From positions 2,960,174 to 3,024,173 of the forward strand of contig NW_023998433.1 in assembly GCF_014805625.2 (NCBI RefSeq): a DNA stretch of 64,000 bases, in the 5' to 3' direction. This stretch comes from Glossina fuscipes. Lineage: Eukaryota > Arthropoda > Insecta > Diptera > Glossinidae. Positions within the stretch are counted from its first letter, which is position 1. The number at the start of each line of letters is the position of its first letter. Positions 22,793-35,300 of this stretch are shown piece after piece. The notes below the pieces were generated by a model. It was given only the letters and a program-made list of their open reading frames with translations. It had not been told where the DNA came from and made no database searches. The position numbers were made by a program, and so were the translations under genes.

Positions 22793-24372
22793 GTATACGA
22801 ACTTACTTAATAAAGTGTATGATAATGAAAAATTGATAATATCTTTAAAATTTAAACGCTTCATAAACAGTTTGTTATACAATTTGTTAAAGCTCTTTTC
22901 GTTTAGTTAGTTTAGATAGGTGTATCTATCGAATTTCACATAAATACAGTGCTTTTCATCTAATCGATGTACGTTTGCAACATTTGAAAAAGTATTAATC
23001 TCGCATTCTCGCAAAACATATCATAAACTTATATATCGATTAAGAGCTGGATTATTTGCTCTAACATTAGATCGTGATCAATCAATCGTGATTCGATCTA
23101 GGGAGCTTTCATAAGCACTTTGTGCGCCATTTCTCCTATCTCTAATCGTATGGCAATCGAAAGTCATGTTGTATTTTCTTATTAGAACCGACTGCTAGAC
23201 TATAATCCTGTTCTAATTCCATCCTTGCTTTTAGATACTAATACGTTATTTTACTAAATGGCAGACACAGAACTCACTCCAATCATCGATGATATTTTAT
23301 TACACTTTATAACGACCGAAATTTTCATGCGGATGTGCTCTTGATAAAAATTGTTTTCGACAATGCTTAGTAAATGACATTTTGCAGGATGATAATGAAT
23401 TCTAGATATTCATTTTGATATTCATGTTATGCAATTACATGAATATTTTTTGAATATAAATTGGTAACGCTTTTCGGGGCTTTGCGCTCTAAGATGAAAA
23501 AAATCGTAAATATCAAGAGTGGTAAAGCTTGGTTCTAATAAATAACGCAAAAAGTGTCATAAAAATAACATATGTCCATCCGTGTTTTTTGCTGCTACCG
23601 ACTGAACTATTAAATGATGTATTGATATTAAAAAAAGGACGTTAAAATAAGTTTTTAATTGAACATCATGATTTTGCTGCTCAGTTAAGTGAAAAGTACG
23701 GTATTTTAACTCTTGTGGTTAATGAACCTTTTAATTTGCTTTGTATATAATTGTATAAAGGAAATTACTACTAAGAGAAGCAGACGGTTGCACTTTTTTT
23801 TACTTTGAATTTTCATTATCAGATTTATTATTAAAATTGGTAGCTTATTGGGTTGCTGTTCTTTTTGCATTTCTCCCTCTTTTTTCTTTTATTTCTTTTC
23901 AGTACATTATAAAATTTTTCTTAGGTTAAATTTTCCTTATGGCTAAAATAGCCCAATTAACATATATCTAGAATTGGGAATCACTTTATAGCAAAGTCAA
24001 GTAATTTTAAATTAAAGACAATTTATTTAAAATTCTTTAAAGATTTTCATCGGTACCCGTCTTTTATACTGCAATTTACTCAGTACTTACTTACAAGTAA
24101 ACACATGAGGCAAAAGGAAACAAGATTTTCGACTTAAAATGAAAATTAAAAAGGCAACAAACCTAATCTTTCTAAAATGTTAACAACTACTTTAATGGTT
24201 CCATCAACTGCAGCCACAAAGTCCGTTTACCAAAACTACATAGTACATACTATACATACTATAATATATACATGTATGGCATACGTACGTTGGACACTAA
24301 TAAGAGGGAGTTACCTTTAGTAATATTGTTTTTTAGATATCCTTCGTAAAGAAAAAGAAGAAAACCAAGTGG

Positions 24373-24420
24373 ACAGAGAGAAAGAAAGAAAGAAATAAAT
24401 AAAGGGAGAGAGAGAGAGAC
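24373..24420. repeat. Purine-rich GAAA / GA tract
   Basis: Four to five GAAA units, then AAAT units, then a GA run. On the opposite strand it yields a low-complexity Ser/Leu/Phe frame that should not be read as a protein. Confidence 0.85.
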
Positions 24421-26716
24421 GAAAAGTAAGAAAAGACAAAAAGTCTGAAGTAACGCTAGAGGGGTAAAATAAAAATCATTGTAAACGAGTCTCTTGCCTT
24501 TGTTCCGGTGTAAAATTATTTTAAAAACAAAAATTGAAGATTGAAATAAAAAAATAAAGCGAGTACATTTCAAAGAAATCATAATTCGTATATTCTACAG
24601 TTTTGCAAGGTTTGCAAGGCCAAAATGCATTGCCTTGAGAAAGCAAAAAAAAAAAAAAACATGAAAAGAAGCTTAAATTCACTTTAGAACGACTTTTAAT
24701 CTCTCTGTACGACTTAAGACTTTTGATACATTTTGTATATATCTAAATAAATAAATATTCAATAACGTATAAATCTTGAACATTTCTGGTCCCAAGCTTA
24801 GGATGAAAATATATTGAATCAATGAAATTTTCAACAGCCTAAGTAGATAATATCTACACAGCGGATAGAGGTTTAGTAGTAACAGCAGTGTTACAAACGA
24901 AATACAAGTGTACTTTTACCAATCGGGACTGTATACAAAAATGAATATAAGGAGAACATTTTGAAAAGAAAGTCATAAAAACTGTTAGAAAAGTTAAAAA
25001 CCAAAAACTATTGTTAGTTAAAACGCACAGAAGGACAAAAAAAAAGAGAAAAGAATTGAATTGCTTGAACAAACGAGAAACAGCTTTAGAAAATTTTATG
25101 CTGTGGTCAAAATAATTTCCTTAGTAGCCTGAGGATTACGGAGCAAACTAAGGTGTTTGCTATTTTAAGCTTCATTAAAAAGAAAAAGAAAAAGAAAGTG
25201 CACACGAATAGATATTAAATGCATAAGCAAGAGTAGCATATGAATTGTTAAGCACCATAGAAGATCGATAACCCGTCTTCATAATTTTTTAATTATTTTG
25301 TTATGTTTATTATTATCTTGTGATTTATATAAATAAAGTAACATTTTGTTTCTTAAATTGTAAATTGATTACTATTCGTAATCCAACTGTCAAAATTTGA
25401 ACACTTTAACGAATTAAGGGTCAAAAAAAAAAAAAAAACAAAATCAGGAAATACTAATCATATCATAGATAGCCTTTTAATTTAAGACTCATTTTATTTT
25501 GGTTTGATAGGCAGTTACAAATGCTGTAATCTTCTTAAGTTCAAATTTAGATAACCGATTGAAGTGTAAAATTCTTATGTCGGGCTATCGGAGAGGGGAA
25601 CCTCAAAAGAGTTCAGAACGACCGATGTGCTTATATTGCAGCAGCGAAATGAATTTTCAGCTTTGTTACGATTTTAGTAAAACTGTAAATATTTCTTGAC
25701 CTAAGTTGAAGCTTTTGCGAGAGTTTTACCGTAGCAATGGTGGTCATGGACGGACATGGCTGCATATAGCTCTTAACATATAATATTTTGGTTCTTAAGA
25801 ATACAATTTTCAATATTGGTAACAATTGACTCGATATTTGGTGTTTAAATGATGGCAACCAATGCTACCTACGATTTTTCCCTAACATTAGATATGACAG
25901 CCCCTTTAGTTTCTTTGAAATCGTTGCCTTTTCAGACAATTTACAATTGGCTTTTTTATTTGTTTCGGTTTAAGGAGGTTTGTTTTTTTTAAAATGAAGT
26001 TTTGAATGTGTCTGTGTACTTGATTGAACATTTTCATTTTCTCATATTTCGAAATTTTCTCAACATTTCAAATAAATTTATAGCAAAGGTGTCGATTTGA
26101 CAACTAGTAGTTTGCGTTGTTTGCGCGTATGTTTGAATTTAACGTGTGTATGTTATTGACATTACACCAGTTTGACCTGCTCTAAAAAGTCAATCCTATA
26201 AATTTTCATATAACGCGGTTAAAGGTGTTTGAGAAATCAATGCAGAACACAGAACAGAAAAGTCTCGCACAAACATTAACACCACACAAATACGAATTTG
26301 TATCGGTATATGGCAGTTGCTTGCTCTTTTAACAAAATTTGCATACATATATGTGTAGTATACAAGTACGGAAAATGTTGAAGCGAAAGAATAAGAAGAA
26401 AATCGCTTTTACACTCACTGTTTTACTTATAAAGTAAACCAACGAATTCTGCTTGATTTATGTTCATGTTCTAGTCGGTGTAGCGGAAAAATTTTGATTT
26501 AATGCTTTGGTTAAAAATCAATTTTCAAATCAACGCTGTTTAACATTTTGGAGCAAGCAAAGGTAGATACGAGAAGAATACATCTCAAGATATTGCCTGC
26601 TTTATACTTTATCTAAAATTCACATTTGATTCTAAAATGTATTCGTGTGTAAAATACTCTTCGGATTGCATAAATTTAAAATCTTCCACATATTTTCTTG
26701 TTTATATAAACGTGTC

Positions 26717-26905
26717 TTTATACCCATCACCAAAGGATGAGGGGTGTATTCGATTTGCCAAAAAGTTTGCAACGCGCGGAAGGAAGCTTCAAAGAGCCCA
26801 TAAACTGTATGTTTTCTTGATCAGCATCAAATTCTGCATCGATTTAAGCTCATCCGCTCGTTCGTTTATCCATCTGTCCGCCTGCGCAACTATAAAATAT
26901 CTGTG
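26717..26905 (+). repeat. Dispersed repeat family B (fly CCCATCACC-type)
   Basis: Starts TTTATACCCATCACCAAAGG, continues with GGGGTGTATTCGATTTG, then CCCATAAACTGTATGTTTTC, TTGATCAGCATC and the CTCGTTCG...CATCTGTCCGCC block. This order (TATACCCATCACC, GATGGGGGTGTA, CCCATAAAGTATATATATTC, TTGATCG, GTCCGTCCGTC) is a dispersed sequence I know from Drosophila-like intergenic DNA; its parent element is not identified here. The first 13 bases recur inverted at 27182-27194. Confidence 0.5.
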
Positions 26906-27141
26906 GTAAACATGTTCTTGTTCGCAAAAATGAAGAGATCGCCGACAAACTTGCAAAAGAATTTAAAAAGGACCCAGACGAGTCAAAGGACACGCCCGCA
27001 ACGTTCACACACCTTTACGACAAAAATTGTGAACGCTTTTGCTTTCCGTGGTTTTTGGTCGCTACTACCAAAGTACAACACATGGACCACTTTTGTTATG
27101 AAAAGAGGAGAAATTGGCCGCGCCCATCCAATATTGTATAG
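26896..27141 (+). other. Unrecognised 81-codon open frame without ATG start
   Basis: Between two TAA/TAG stops lies a frame of ordinary, strongly charged composition: GKHVLVRKNEEIADKLAKEF, then KKDPDESKDTP, HLYDKNCERFCFPWF and HFCYEKRRNWPRP. The segment NEEIADKLAKE resembles the GNEEADKLAKE end of LINE RNase H domains, but what follows does not fit. The length alone is within what chance gives in 64 kb. It is flanked by inverted 13-base repeats (26717-26729 and 27182-27194). It may be a fragment of a transposon gene or exon; I do not recognise it. Confidence 0.25.
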
Positions 27142-27181
27142 TACTAAAATTCTCTTGTATTGCTTTCTTTAAGGATTACCC

Positions 27182-27194
27182 TGATGGGTATAAA
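27182..27194 (-). repeat. Inverted partner of the family B start
   Basis: TGATGGGTATAAA is the exact reverse complement of 26717-26729. It may be the beginning of a second, inverted family B copy or the other end of a small palindromic element. Confidence 0.45.
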
Positions 27195-27760
27195 AGATTC
27201 GGTCACCAGCGGATATAATTTCCTTACTTGTTCTTTTGTTTTGATATATCAATTGTACTTTATTGAATTTTGTATGAAAACAGAATTCGCTTATCAAACC
27301 ATCAAAACTATATCAAGTTGTCAAGTAAGCCATAACATATTACGCAATTAATATTTGATTAATTATAGATTAAGAGGTCATTCCAACACACTGATATACC
27401 ATTTTGATTAGGTAGTGTGTAAATGGGTTCTTCAGCAATCAGTGACCGCATCTTAAACAACACATTTAACTGTAGTGCCTGTTGCATAGAAATAATGTCT
27501 TCATGTTGCTGATAATTATGGTTGAGTAAATGTTCATTGAATTGGCTTTATATACCGCATCACAAGAGTCCTTATATTATATTGTGACAGCGGTTAAAAT
27601 TTGCATCAAGTAAACCTGTACAAGTTTAGGTTATAAATAATATTTATAATCCTGTAATATGTTCCTTTATAAAGGAAATTTAAAATGTCAAGTTAAAAAT
27701 ACTGTATTATAAAATAAGAGATGCAAAAAAAAAAATAGAGATACATGCACGTACATGTAC

Positions 27761-27766
<6 letters not shown>

Positions 27767-27799
<33 letters not shown>
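27767..27799. repeat. (AG)n microsatellite
   Basis: About 16 uninterrupted AG units followed by imperfect purine sequence to about 27820. Confidence 0.95.
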
Positions 27800-27808
<9 letters not shown>

Positions 27809-28590
27809 GAAGACAAAGAGGTGAAAGCCACATGGATATATGAATCTGAAGAAAATGAACTGAAATGAAATGAAAAATGAGAATCAATGAAATACAAAGT
27901 CGTTGTATTCAAAAAATTGGCTCATTTCACATTAAAATATTATATACGTAAATTTTTTTTTAAATTCATCGAAATAAATTCATTTAAATACAAATATTTT
28001 TAGATGGTGTGTGAACTTGCAAGCAAAAAAAAAAAAAACCAAATTTCTTTCTCTGGCATTTTAATTATAATAATACCTTCAAATCTTGCAACACTTCTTG
28101 CTACATTTAGGAGCCAGAGATTTAAAAGTTTTAATAGACTATTCCTACAATGCTCTTGGTTCATTTATAAGTCTCTTTCCATCGGGACAAACGTATATTG
28201 TCCATTTTGAATGTGATTTATTATAACAGTTCTTGATTATCTATTTTGGTTTTATTTTCAAAATAAAAAAGAACCAACAAAACTTGAACATTATGTAACA
28301 AATAAAAAAAAAATCGTTTTAATTAGTTTCATAAATCTCTGCTTCTTCTCATCTGCTGCGATGTCTTAAAGAATTTAATCATTTTAATTTCCTTAGCTCC
28401 CTTCTTCATCGCTTTCACTCACTCACAAAAAAACTTCATGTATATGCAAACATAACCTCAGGGTTTTGTGTTTTAAAGAATTGCAACTCATAAATCAATA
28501 TTTACTCAAGTTAAAGTAAAATAAAAGGGAAAATAAAACAAGGGAAAACACAGAATAAAAACATAAACTTTTCGCATTTAATAAAAAACG

Positions 28591-28614
28591 AAAAAAAAAA
28601 AAAAAAAAAAAAAA
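28591..28614. repeat. Poly-A tract (24 A)
   Basis: Uninterrupted A run. No retrotransposon recognised upstream of it. Confidence 0.95.
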
Positions 28615-29899
28615 CAAAAGAGGAAATGCTTAAAAAGATTTTTACGCGTTTTCCTCTTTAGAGGTTTATTTTTACCAACGTTTTATTGCTTTTTCATGTG
28701 TATTTAAGTAAATGGTCGAATGAGTGGGATGAGGCAAAGAAATACAGAAACATTTTACCATCTTAACAGAAAACGCACTTCCGGTGTAGTGCCTTTTTTG
28801 TAAATCACTGAAGCGATAAGAAAACTGTTAAAGAAAGGAAAACAACGAAAAACACCAACGAACCTCTCCGTTACGACGTCCTCTACACTCCCTAGCTTAT
28901 TCATAATTATTATTAAACAATGTGTAATACATATTTTAAAAATTAGTTATATATATAGGGTTTACACTGGAACCTTTTTTATTAAAACGTGTTATTAAGT
29001 GCCTTAACTGTTTTCATCTAAAAACAATGAAGGAAACGAGAACGATTCACTTTTATCTTTAAAATTAGTTTGTTTTAATAATTTTGGTGAGAAAATTTAT
29101 TCATCCGCGGTCTATAATTTTTGCATCGACCAGCTTGACAATAACATCAATGCATTCGTATATATAACAGAAGTGCATGGCGATTGTCTGTGTACGCTGC
29201 AGTCAAGAGAATATTAAGTAAGAGTCTCTTTACAATAAACAACAACAAAAACAAAAAAAGAAAAAAGAAAAGGGGAAACGGGTTACATTAGCATGTGAAA
29301 GCTGTGGCAAAAGTTCGATTATGTTCGAGGGAAAATGTATAAAGAAGTTAAGAAATATGGAAAAACAAGAGCTTTATAATTGTTGTTGAAGACATGAGCA
29401 ATTGCCGATTAAAGCAGTGGGCGTTAATACTGTAGGGAAAATATCAGAAAAAAAAAGAATGTATTCGAAGAAGTTGTAAAGGAAAGATGCAAATTTTGTC
29501 TATCCTCTGTTCGAGACAAAAAATAAAGAGAATATGTGCAATTAATTTCAGAAACGAATTCTACTGCCTAGTAATAAATTCACATTGAAGCTGTTATTGA
29601 AGGTTCAACTTTAACAGCAAACATTTGATTAGCGGTTACATTTAAAAACTAATTAAAGTGATGAAGAAAAATTTTGTTACGGTATGCTAAACTTAATTAA
29701 GTACGAGAACAACTTGATATGCATTTTCTAACATATGAATGTATGTTACTAAGGTATTCAGATTTCGAAAGTGTATTCAGTTTTCTTTTTATTTATACAT
29801 ATACCTTATAGACATTATGTAGACTGTAATAAAAAGAGTGAGTTGATTGATTTAGACTGAGTTACTAATGACTTCGTTTCTTTCAACTGATCCAATAAA

Positions 29900-30325
29900 A
29901 TGGTTCAAATCAAAGAAAAATTTTATAATGGTGCTAGCAGCAGTCAAAATGCTGTAATACTGTTGGACAATTTCTGGTTTAAGTATGTGTCAAAGAAATT
30001 TCCATTCCTCGAAGGAAAATCGATTAAAGTAAACAACTATTTTCCCGAATTTCTGTTGTTACCCAATTTAACGTCAAATTGCATCACCAAAGAGTAAAAG
30101 TTGAAGAAAGTGAACGATGCTTAATTGATTTTGCACCACGAGGATGCCAAATGTTATACTTTATCGGCACGCACACGGCCGATCGTGATCACACGTTCGC
30201 CAACCGATTTTCGGAGTGAATGCCTTTTTGAGCACTATTCTGTACCATAAAAAAAGCTGGTTGATCTTTCTGCAGATGCTCGTCCTTCTAATTGGACAGT
30301 TTATCACAAGAATATGGTGACGGGC

Positions 30326-30340
<15 letters not shown>
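29900..30340 (+). pseudogene. Unrecognised coding-like stretch in one frame with three stops
   Basis: A 65-codon frame beginning MVQIKEKFYNGASSS and including FWFKYVSKKFPFLEGKSI ends in TAA. The same frame continues, after only two more stops, as HHEDAKCYTLSARTRP, IVITRSPTDFRSE, then TAA, then LVDLSADARPSNWTVYHKN before running into a GA microsatellite. About 147 codons contain only three stops, whereas A+T-rich DNA should give roughly eleven. The middle part is also GC-richer than its flanks. It may be a decayed exon or a transposon gene. I recognise no domain, and the stops exclude an intact protein in this form. Confidence 0.3.

Positions 30341-30374
<34 letters not shown>
30331..30374. 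repeat. (GA)22 microsatellite
   Basis: Uninterrupted GA repeat; read as protein it gives alternating Arg and Glu. Confidence 0.95.
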
Positions 30375-30381
<7 letters not shown>

Positions 30382-30410
30382 AGAAAGAAGAAAGACAGAA
30401 ATAAAAAAAG

Positions 30411-30458
30411 AAAGAAAGAAGGGGAAAAAGAAAGAAGGGGAGAAAGAAAGAAGGGGAG
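30411..30458. repeat. 16-bp purine minisatellite, 3 copies
   Basis: The unit AAAGAAAGAAGGGGAG occurs three times in register (first copy ends AA instead of AG). Together with the adjacent GA tract it forms about 135 bases that are almost entirely purine on one strand. Confidence 0.85.
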
Positions 30459-30464
30459 AGAGAT

Positions 30465-31389
30465 TAAGGCCCAAATAAAAAAAAAATGTATATATATATA
30501 TATATTAATATATATTGCAATCCTAACAATTTTTTTAATTTGTTATTGAATATGTAAGTTTGTGACTTGTTATATATTTATGCATGCGAGCGGTGAAAAA
30601 ACCAGAAAACCGTTACATAAGTTATGGAATATTGTATATGTAGTGCTTTGTCACTTCTTCTAATAATTCCGCGGCCTCCGCTATATCAAGAAATTGAATT
30701 ATGTGTGTAAATGCTTTTTTTATTTTATTTTAATTTTTTTTTGCTCTTCATATCAAATTTCTATTAACATTGCGTAACTACTCGCATCGTTAACTATTTC
30801 TTTTTGCTTTATCCATTACTATTCTTAGTAGTCCGCTATTATTCTTAGTTAGTTTCCTTAATAAACGCAATTCCTGGAGAGTTGCGTCTTCTAATGTATT
30901 ATTTTATAAGATCAAGTAAATAGGAACAAAAAAGCATTATGAAGAAAGATAAAAAAATTCAAAAAAACAAGTTAATATCACAATTAATTGGAACTTCAAA
31001 AAATTGAAAGGAAAAAAAAAGGTAGAAAAAATCATAATAAAAATTTATTACATAAACTATTATGTACTTAAAGGATTGCAAAAATGGCATAAATACAATT
31101 TCCTGCTATTTACATATATTTTATAAATATTAATAATAAACTAAAACTAAAAGTATCTTTTACTTACACTTTTTACTTTTCATTTGATCGCCTTCGTGAT
31201 GTTTTTAAGGGAAGCAAGAGAGTGTTTAAATTAAGTTTACTCATAAATTTTTTTATTGATATCATTCGATTATTGACGTCGCGTATTTCATTTTGAAGAA
31301 TTTACGGAAAATGCTCGCAGCCTTCAAACACATTAGTTTAAGTTTCAATTAATATTTTTCTTCATAAGTTTAGTTTTTATAGACTGCGT
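30465..31389. other. A+T-rich non-coding DNA
   Basis: A short TA microsatellite near 30489-30514, then A+T-rich sequence without identifiable features. Confidence 0.5.
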
Positions 31390-31695
31390 CAGTTGTGATA
31401 CAAGGATATAGCAAATTTGCGCGGATGTATACAACGCCTAGAAGGACTTGAGGTAGATTTTTAAGGTAGACTTTTAGTGTACCGCTCTATACAGAAACAC
31501 TTTCGGAGTCAATCGAAAGATGCCTATTTATCTGTCCCTCTGCTCGTCTTTTTGAAGAAATTTAGTAAGCCAACAGGTTTTGTCCCGCGGACGAATGCTA
31601 TTGAAAATGGTTCAGATAGGATCGCATTTCGAGTATTTATCATATAACGCTTTTTCAAAAACCGGACGAGGAAATAAGTGTGGACTGATGTAGAG
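31390..31695 (+). repeat. Dispersed repeat family A, copy 2
   Basis: The best-preserved copy here: TTGTGATACAAGGATATAGC, GCGGATGTATACAACGCC, TAGAAGGACTTGAGGTAGA, AGAAACACTTTCGGAGTCAA, ATCTGTCCCTCTGCTCGTC, then GAAAATGGTTCAGATAGGAT and CATATAACGC. The first 60 bases align closely with copy 1 at 7646. Confidence 0.65.
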
Positions 31696-32029
31696 CATTG
31701 AATGGTGAGCAATAGTTCGCTACAGTGTTGTTGCTTATTATTTTTATGCTGCGGTTTAAGGTGAGAATAATTTAGAGAAAAGGCACTTGAAACGTTACAG
31801 TTGGCCAGTGCCAACTATTAAATTTTTCGTTCGCTATAAAATATGAAAAATTGTGCTTTGTTCTTATATAAAGGCTTATGTTTTGTAAGAATATTTAAAT
31901 GAAAAGTAGGCTTTCTAAACCTAATTGCTTAGTAAATTTGTACGTCAAATGATTATTGTGAAGGAATCTTTATCACAAAATGTTAAATTACATCATGTTG
32001 CTTTACATGAGAACATATTGTATCATAAA

Positions 32030-32305
32030 AGCTTTGTGGTGCAATGGTACGCGGACGCCTATTACGCCCAGAATGACTTGGGATAGACACAGCTTTTATT
32101 ATACCGATTGAATTATAATTGCTTGCTGGACAGATCTACTTTTGCTTTCGTCCTCCGTCTGTGTCCTGAATACACTGATCGCAGCTTATGAGATATTTTG
32201 ATGAAGTTTGGTACAACAAGAAGTTTTGAATCGTAGACAGATGCTTTTGAAAATGATTTGGGTTAGACCACATTTCCGCCTAGTTCTCATATAACGCCTC
32301 ACCTT
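32030..32305 (+). repeat. Dispersed repeat family A, copy 3
   Basis: More diverged: GCGGACGCCTATTACGCCC, AGAATGACTTGGGATAGAC, TATTATACCGATTGAATTA, ATGAAGTTTGGTACA, GAAAATGATTTGGGTTAGAC and TTCCGCCTAGTTCTCATATA. The order of blocks matches copy 2, which ends only about 335 bases upstream in the same orientation. Confidence 0.6.
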
Positions 32306-35300
32306 AAAATCTCATTTTATCTCATTACGTATATATACATAATGTTAAGCTAATTAGTGCAGGGTATTTAATAGCGAAATCTGGCCTGCTGTTGTGTTTT
32401 TCGTGAAAACTCTTATGTGGGAGAAATGTTGTTAAAAATAATTTCATTTCATTCTAAATTTTCATTTACTAATTAGTCTAATAGAAGTCCTTTATGTAAT
32501 ATCGATAACATGACATAATATCAATAATATTATTTAATTTCATTAGTAACTGAAAAACATTGAAAAGTAGGCGAATAATGTAAATGATGTTATTCCTGGC
32601 GCTGGCCAAGTAAGGAGGACATGGCCTTCCGCGTGTCTCTGAACTAGTTTAACTCATACACACACACACACACACATTATTGTATATATTTATTAAATGA
32701 ATATTCCGCTAAAAATTTATTATTTAAAAGTCCATTTATATGCGAGTAAACGGTTCCCAAATTCTGCTACGTTGCAGACAGGGAGAGAGAGAGCGAGGAG
32801 AGACAACGTACTCCTATTGCTAACAATTTCGTGATATCTCATCTCATCTTTTTCCTTTCCTTTTTCTTCCTTCTCATAGAGTGTGTGTTTCTATTAAAAG
32901 ATAAATAAAGCTTTAAATGTGTGTCGAAAGAAAAAAATGTTGTTTCATGTTAAGAGATAAGGCGCGAACCAACGCATTTTAAATGCACTCATGCCACGAA
33001 AATCATGCATAGATACAAATGCCCCAAAAGAATTGAACTATGTACGCAAAGCCAACTACAAAATGAATAAATCGAAAATCCCTTAAAAGAAGGAAAAGAG
33101 ACGAAGGGAAAAATTTTGTTATATGTGAAAATTTCAGAAAAATAAGATTCCGAACGCAAGTAAAACAATTTCTGTATATAAAAGCAAGTGCGATGTAATC
33201 GACAGTTATACATTTACACAGTGTCATACACATACGCACAAAGAATAAGATTTTGTTAGTTGATTGCAATTTTTTCTGTTTACATCTGCATCTCTGTATG
33301 TGTTGTATATATGTGTATATGAATGAACGGTGTATCCGGTGCATTTGTTTTTTTGTTTTGTGTTGTATGTAAAGTGAATGTGCGTTCGTCTGTTTGGGTG
33401 GGAGAATGCGTGTCACTGTCAAAAATTTATTAAACGTACATCAGTAAGTAAAAGTAATTCCACAGAAAACCCTTCAAAACGCAAAGCTAAAAATTGTAAC
33501 AGAAAAAAAGTAACATTTCCTTTACCCAGCAGAAAATTTATTGATGTTGATATTTTTTACGTAATGAAGCTTTTCACGGGTTTCTTTTTCTTCGTTTGCG
33601 GTTTGTGTTTTGTAATTGAAGATCTAAATTGCAAAAAGTAGAGATGAAGGAGGGAATTTTCATTTCAATTGTTCCTTATGAGGACGTAGCTAAAATTTCA
33701 TTTTCATGTTTGGCCAAAGGCTGCGTCGTGCATTAGAAATTATGAACGTTAGGTAGTTGCTAGTAATTTTTCAATAACGTATTTTGTGAAAAAATTTCAA
33801 GCATTTTTCTTCTCTCGTACGATTGGCGGGAGAGAATCATCTGACATCGCAAACTAAAGTAAATACCACAAAAGGTTGTGTCGATGACAGCTTAAGGGAT
33901 TATGTGACGGGATCAGTTAAATTAATTTCGCAAATATTATTTTTGCTTCCTCAAAAATAAAAAAAAGAGCAAAAAACTACAACTACAAATCACCAGTTAA
34001 TCATTTTAAGAAGTTTAATTTGATAGGCTGAAGTGCTGTGAAAGAAAAAACAAAAAAGCGTGAACAATTGTAATAAGTTTAGACATTGTTAAGTGCTTAA
34101 TACCAGATTTTACATTGTGCTTGCCACGCATACACGTACACAAGAGTAGGTTATTCAGTTAAGGTATCTTTTTTCTCGTTGGTAATATGATGTGCCGCAC
34201 ATAGTATTCTTTACTGTTGTATAAGTGTTGAGTAACATAATGATAAACTGTGTAATGATTATGATGGCAGTTGATGGTGAATCGTAATAGAAAACAAAAT
34301 CAACTAGAAAGAAAGAAAACTATTTTAATTTTAAGTTGCAAATTCTATATCAATGTTTGCTGAAAAAACCTGTGTATTAATAGTATTTCGTGTTTGCGCA
34401 GCGCATTTGCAAGTTAGTCGCATGGCGTTTGAATCGTTATTGGTGGCCGATTGCATGATCCCAGTTTCAGCAAATATGGAATGGATGGACGGATAAACAT
34501 AGCTACATTGATATAGCATGATATAGATATAATTTAATAATAATGATATCGAATGTCAATGTTTAAGAGAATATATTTTTTCTCTGCTTTCTATCAGAAA
34601 GTATTTTTTCAAGTTACAACCTAAACGACGAACCTAGTGTACCTCTTTCTTCTGTAATAGTTACATTAAAAGCGTATCATGCTAAAATTTTTCTATTTCC
34701 ATTGAAAATAAAAGTGGAGTTTACAAGTTCTATTGTTATAATGGAATTATAGTTAGTTTAAAATTTTCTTTGGTTCTCATTACAGTGATTAAGAAAAAAA
34801 AGGCCGGGAAAATTGAATCTTAGAAATTTTATAGCAGCTTAAAATCCATAAAGTAAAACAAATGTAAAATTGCAAAACTGCATCTATCCATTATCGATTT
34901 TAATTATTTGATGCCATGTTCTAAACAGAAGTTTAGACATTTTTAATTAACCTTTAGTAGCAACTCCACCCAAAAGTTGATTATGGCTTTTAATAAACCA
35001 TATAGCTAAAAGTATGCAGCATTTGCCTCTCTCGTATTCCCTCTTAAGAACAAAAAAGGAGAAGAAATAATACAAAAACAAATCTTTTTCGTCTCAAGAG
35101 TCTTTTAAAAACTTGGATAAAGTAGATATGAAATAAAAAATGTTTTCAAATGAATGCTCACATGTTTCAACCAAAATAGTAGCAACGTACCAGACAGACG
35201 AAGAAGAAAGGAATATGAAAAAGAAGCAACAGTCGAATATATTATTTCCTCACTGTAGCTTTTATTTGCAACGCATCTCCTGATAAGATCATAAGCAAAG

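Larger units (their letters stand above)
21291..26716. other. A+T-rich non-coding DNA with simple repeats
   Basis: About 5.4 kb without a supportable gene. It contains a poly-T tract at 22757-22792, a purine-rich GAAA/GA tract at 24373-24420 and long A runs. A minus-strand frame at 21962-22195 (77 codons) has ordinary amino-acid composition but no recognisable motif. Nothing else seen. Confidence 0.5.
27195..29899. other. A+T-rich non-coding DNA with GA and poly-A tracts
   Basis: No gene recognised. Contains an (AG)n tract and a 24-base poly-A run. The open frames over the AG tract on the minus strand are Ser/Leu low-complexity artefacts. Confidence 0.5.

Noticed and set aside
24259..24582. 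107-codon minus-strand frame rich in Leu, Phe and Ser
   Set aside because: It lies over the GAAA/GA purine tract and has no motif.
27688..27912. Two overlapping minus-strand Ser/Leu frames
   Set aside because: Produced by the AG microsatellite in two reading frames.
33003..33422. 139-codon minus-strand frame, the longest outside transposons
   Set aside because: Low-complexity Ile/Phe/Cys/Lys composition, no motif, and a second overlapping frame of similar quality. About this length is expected by chance in 64 kb of six frames.
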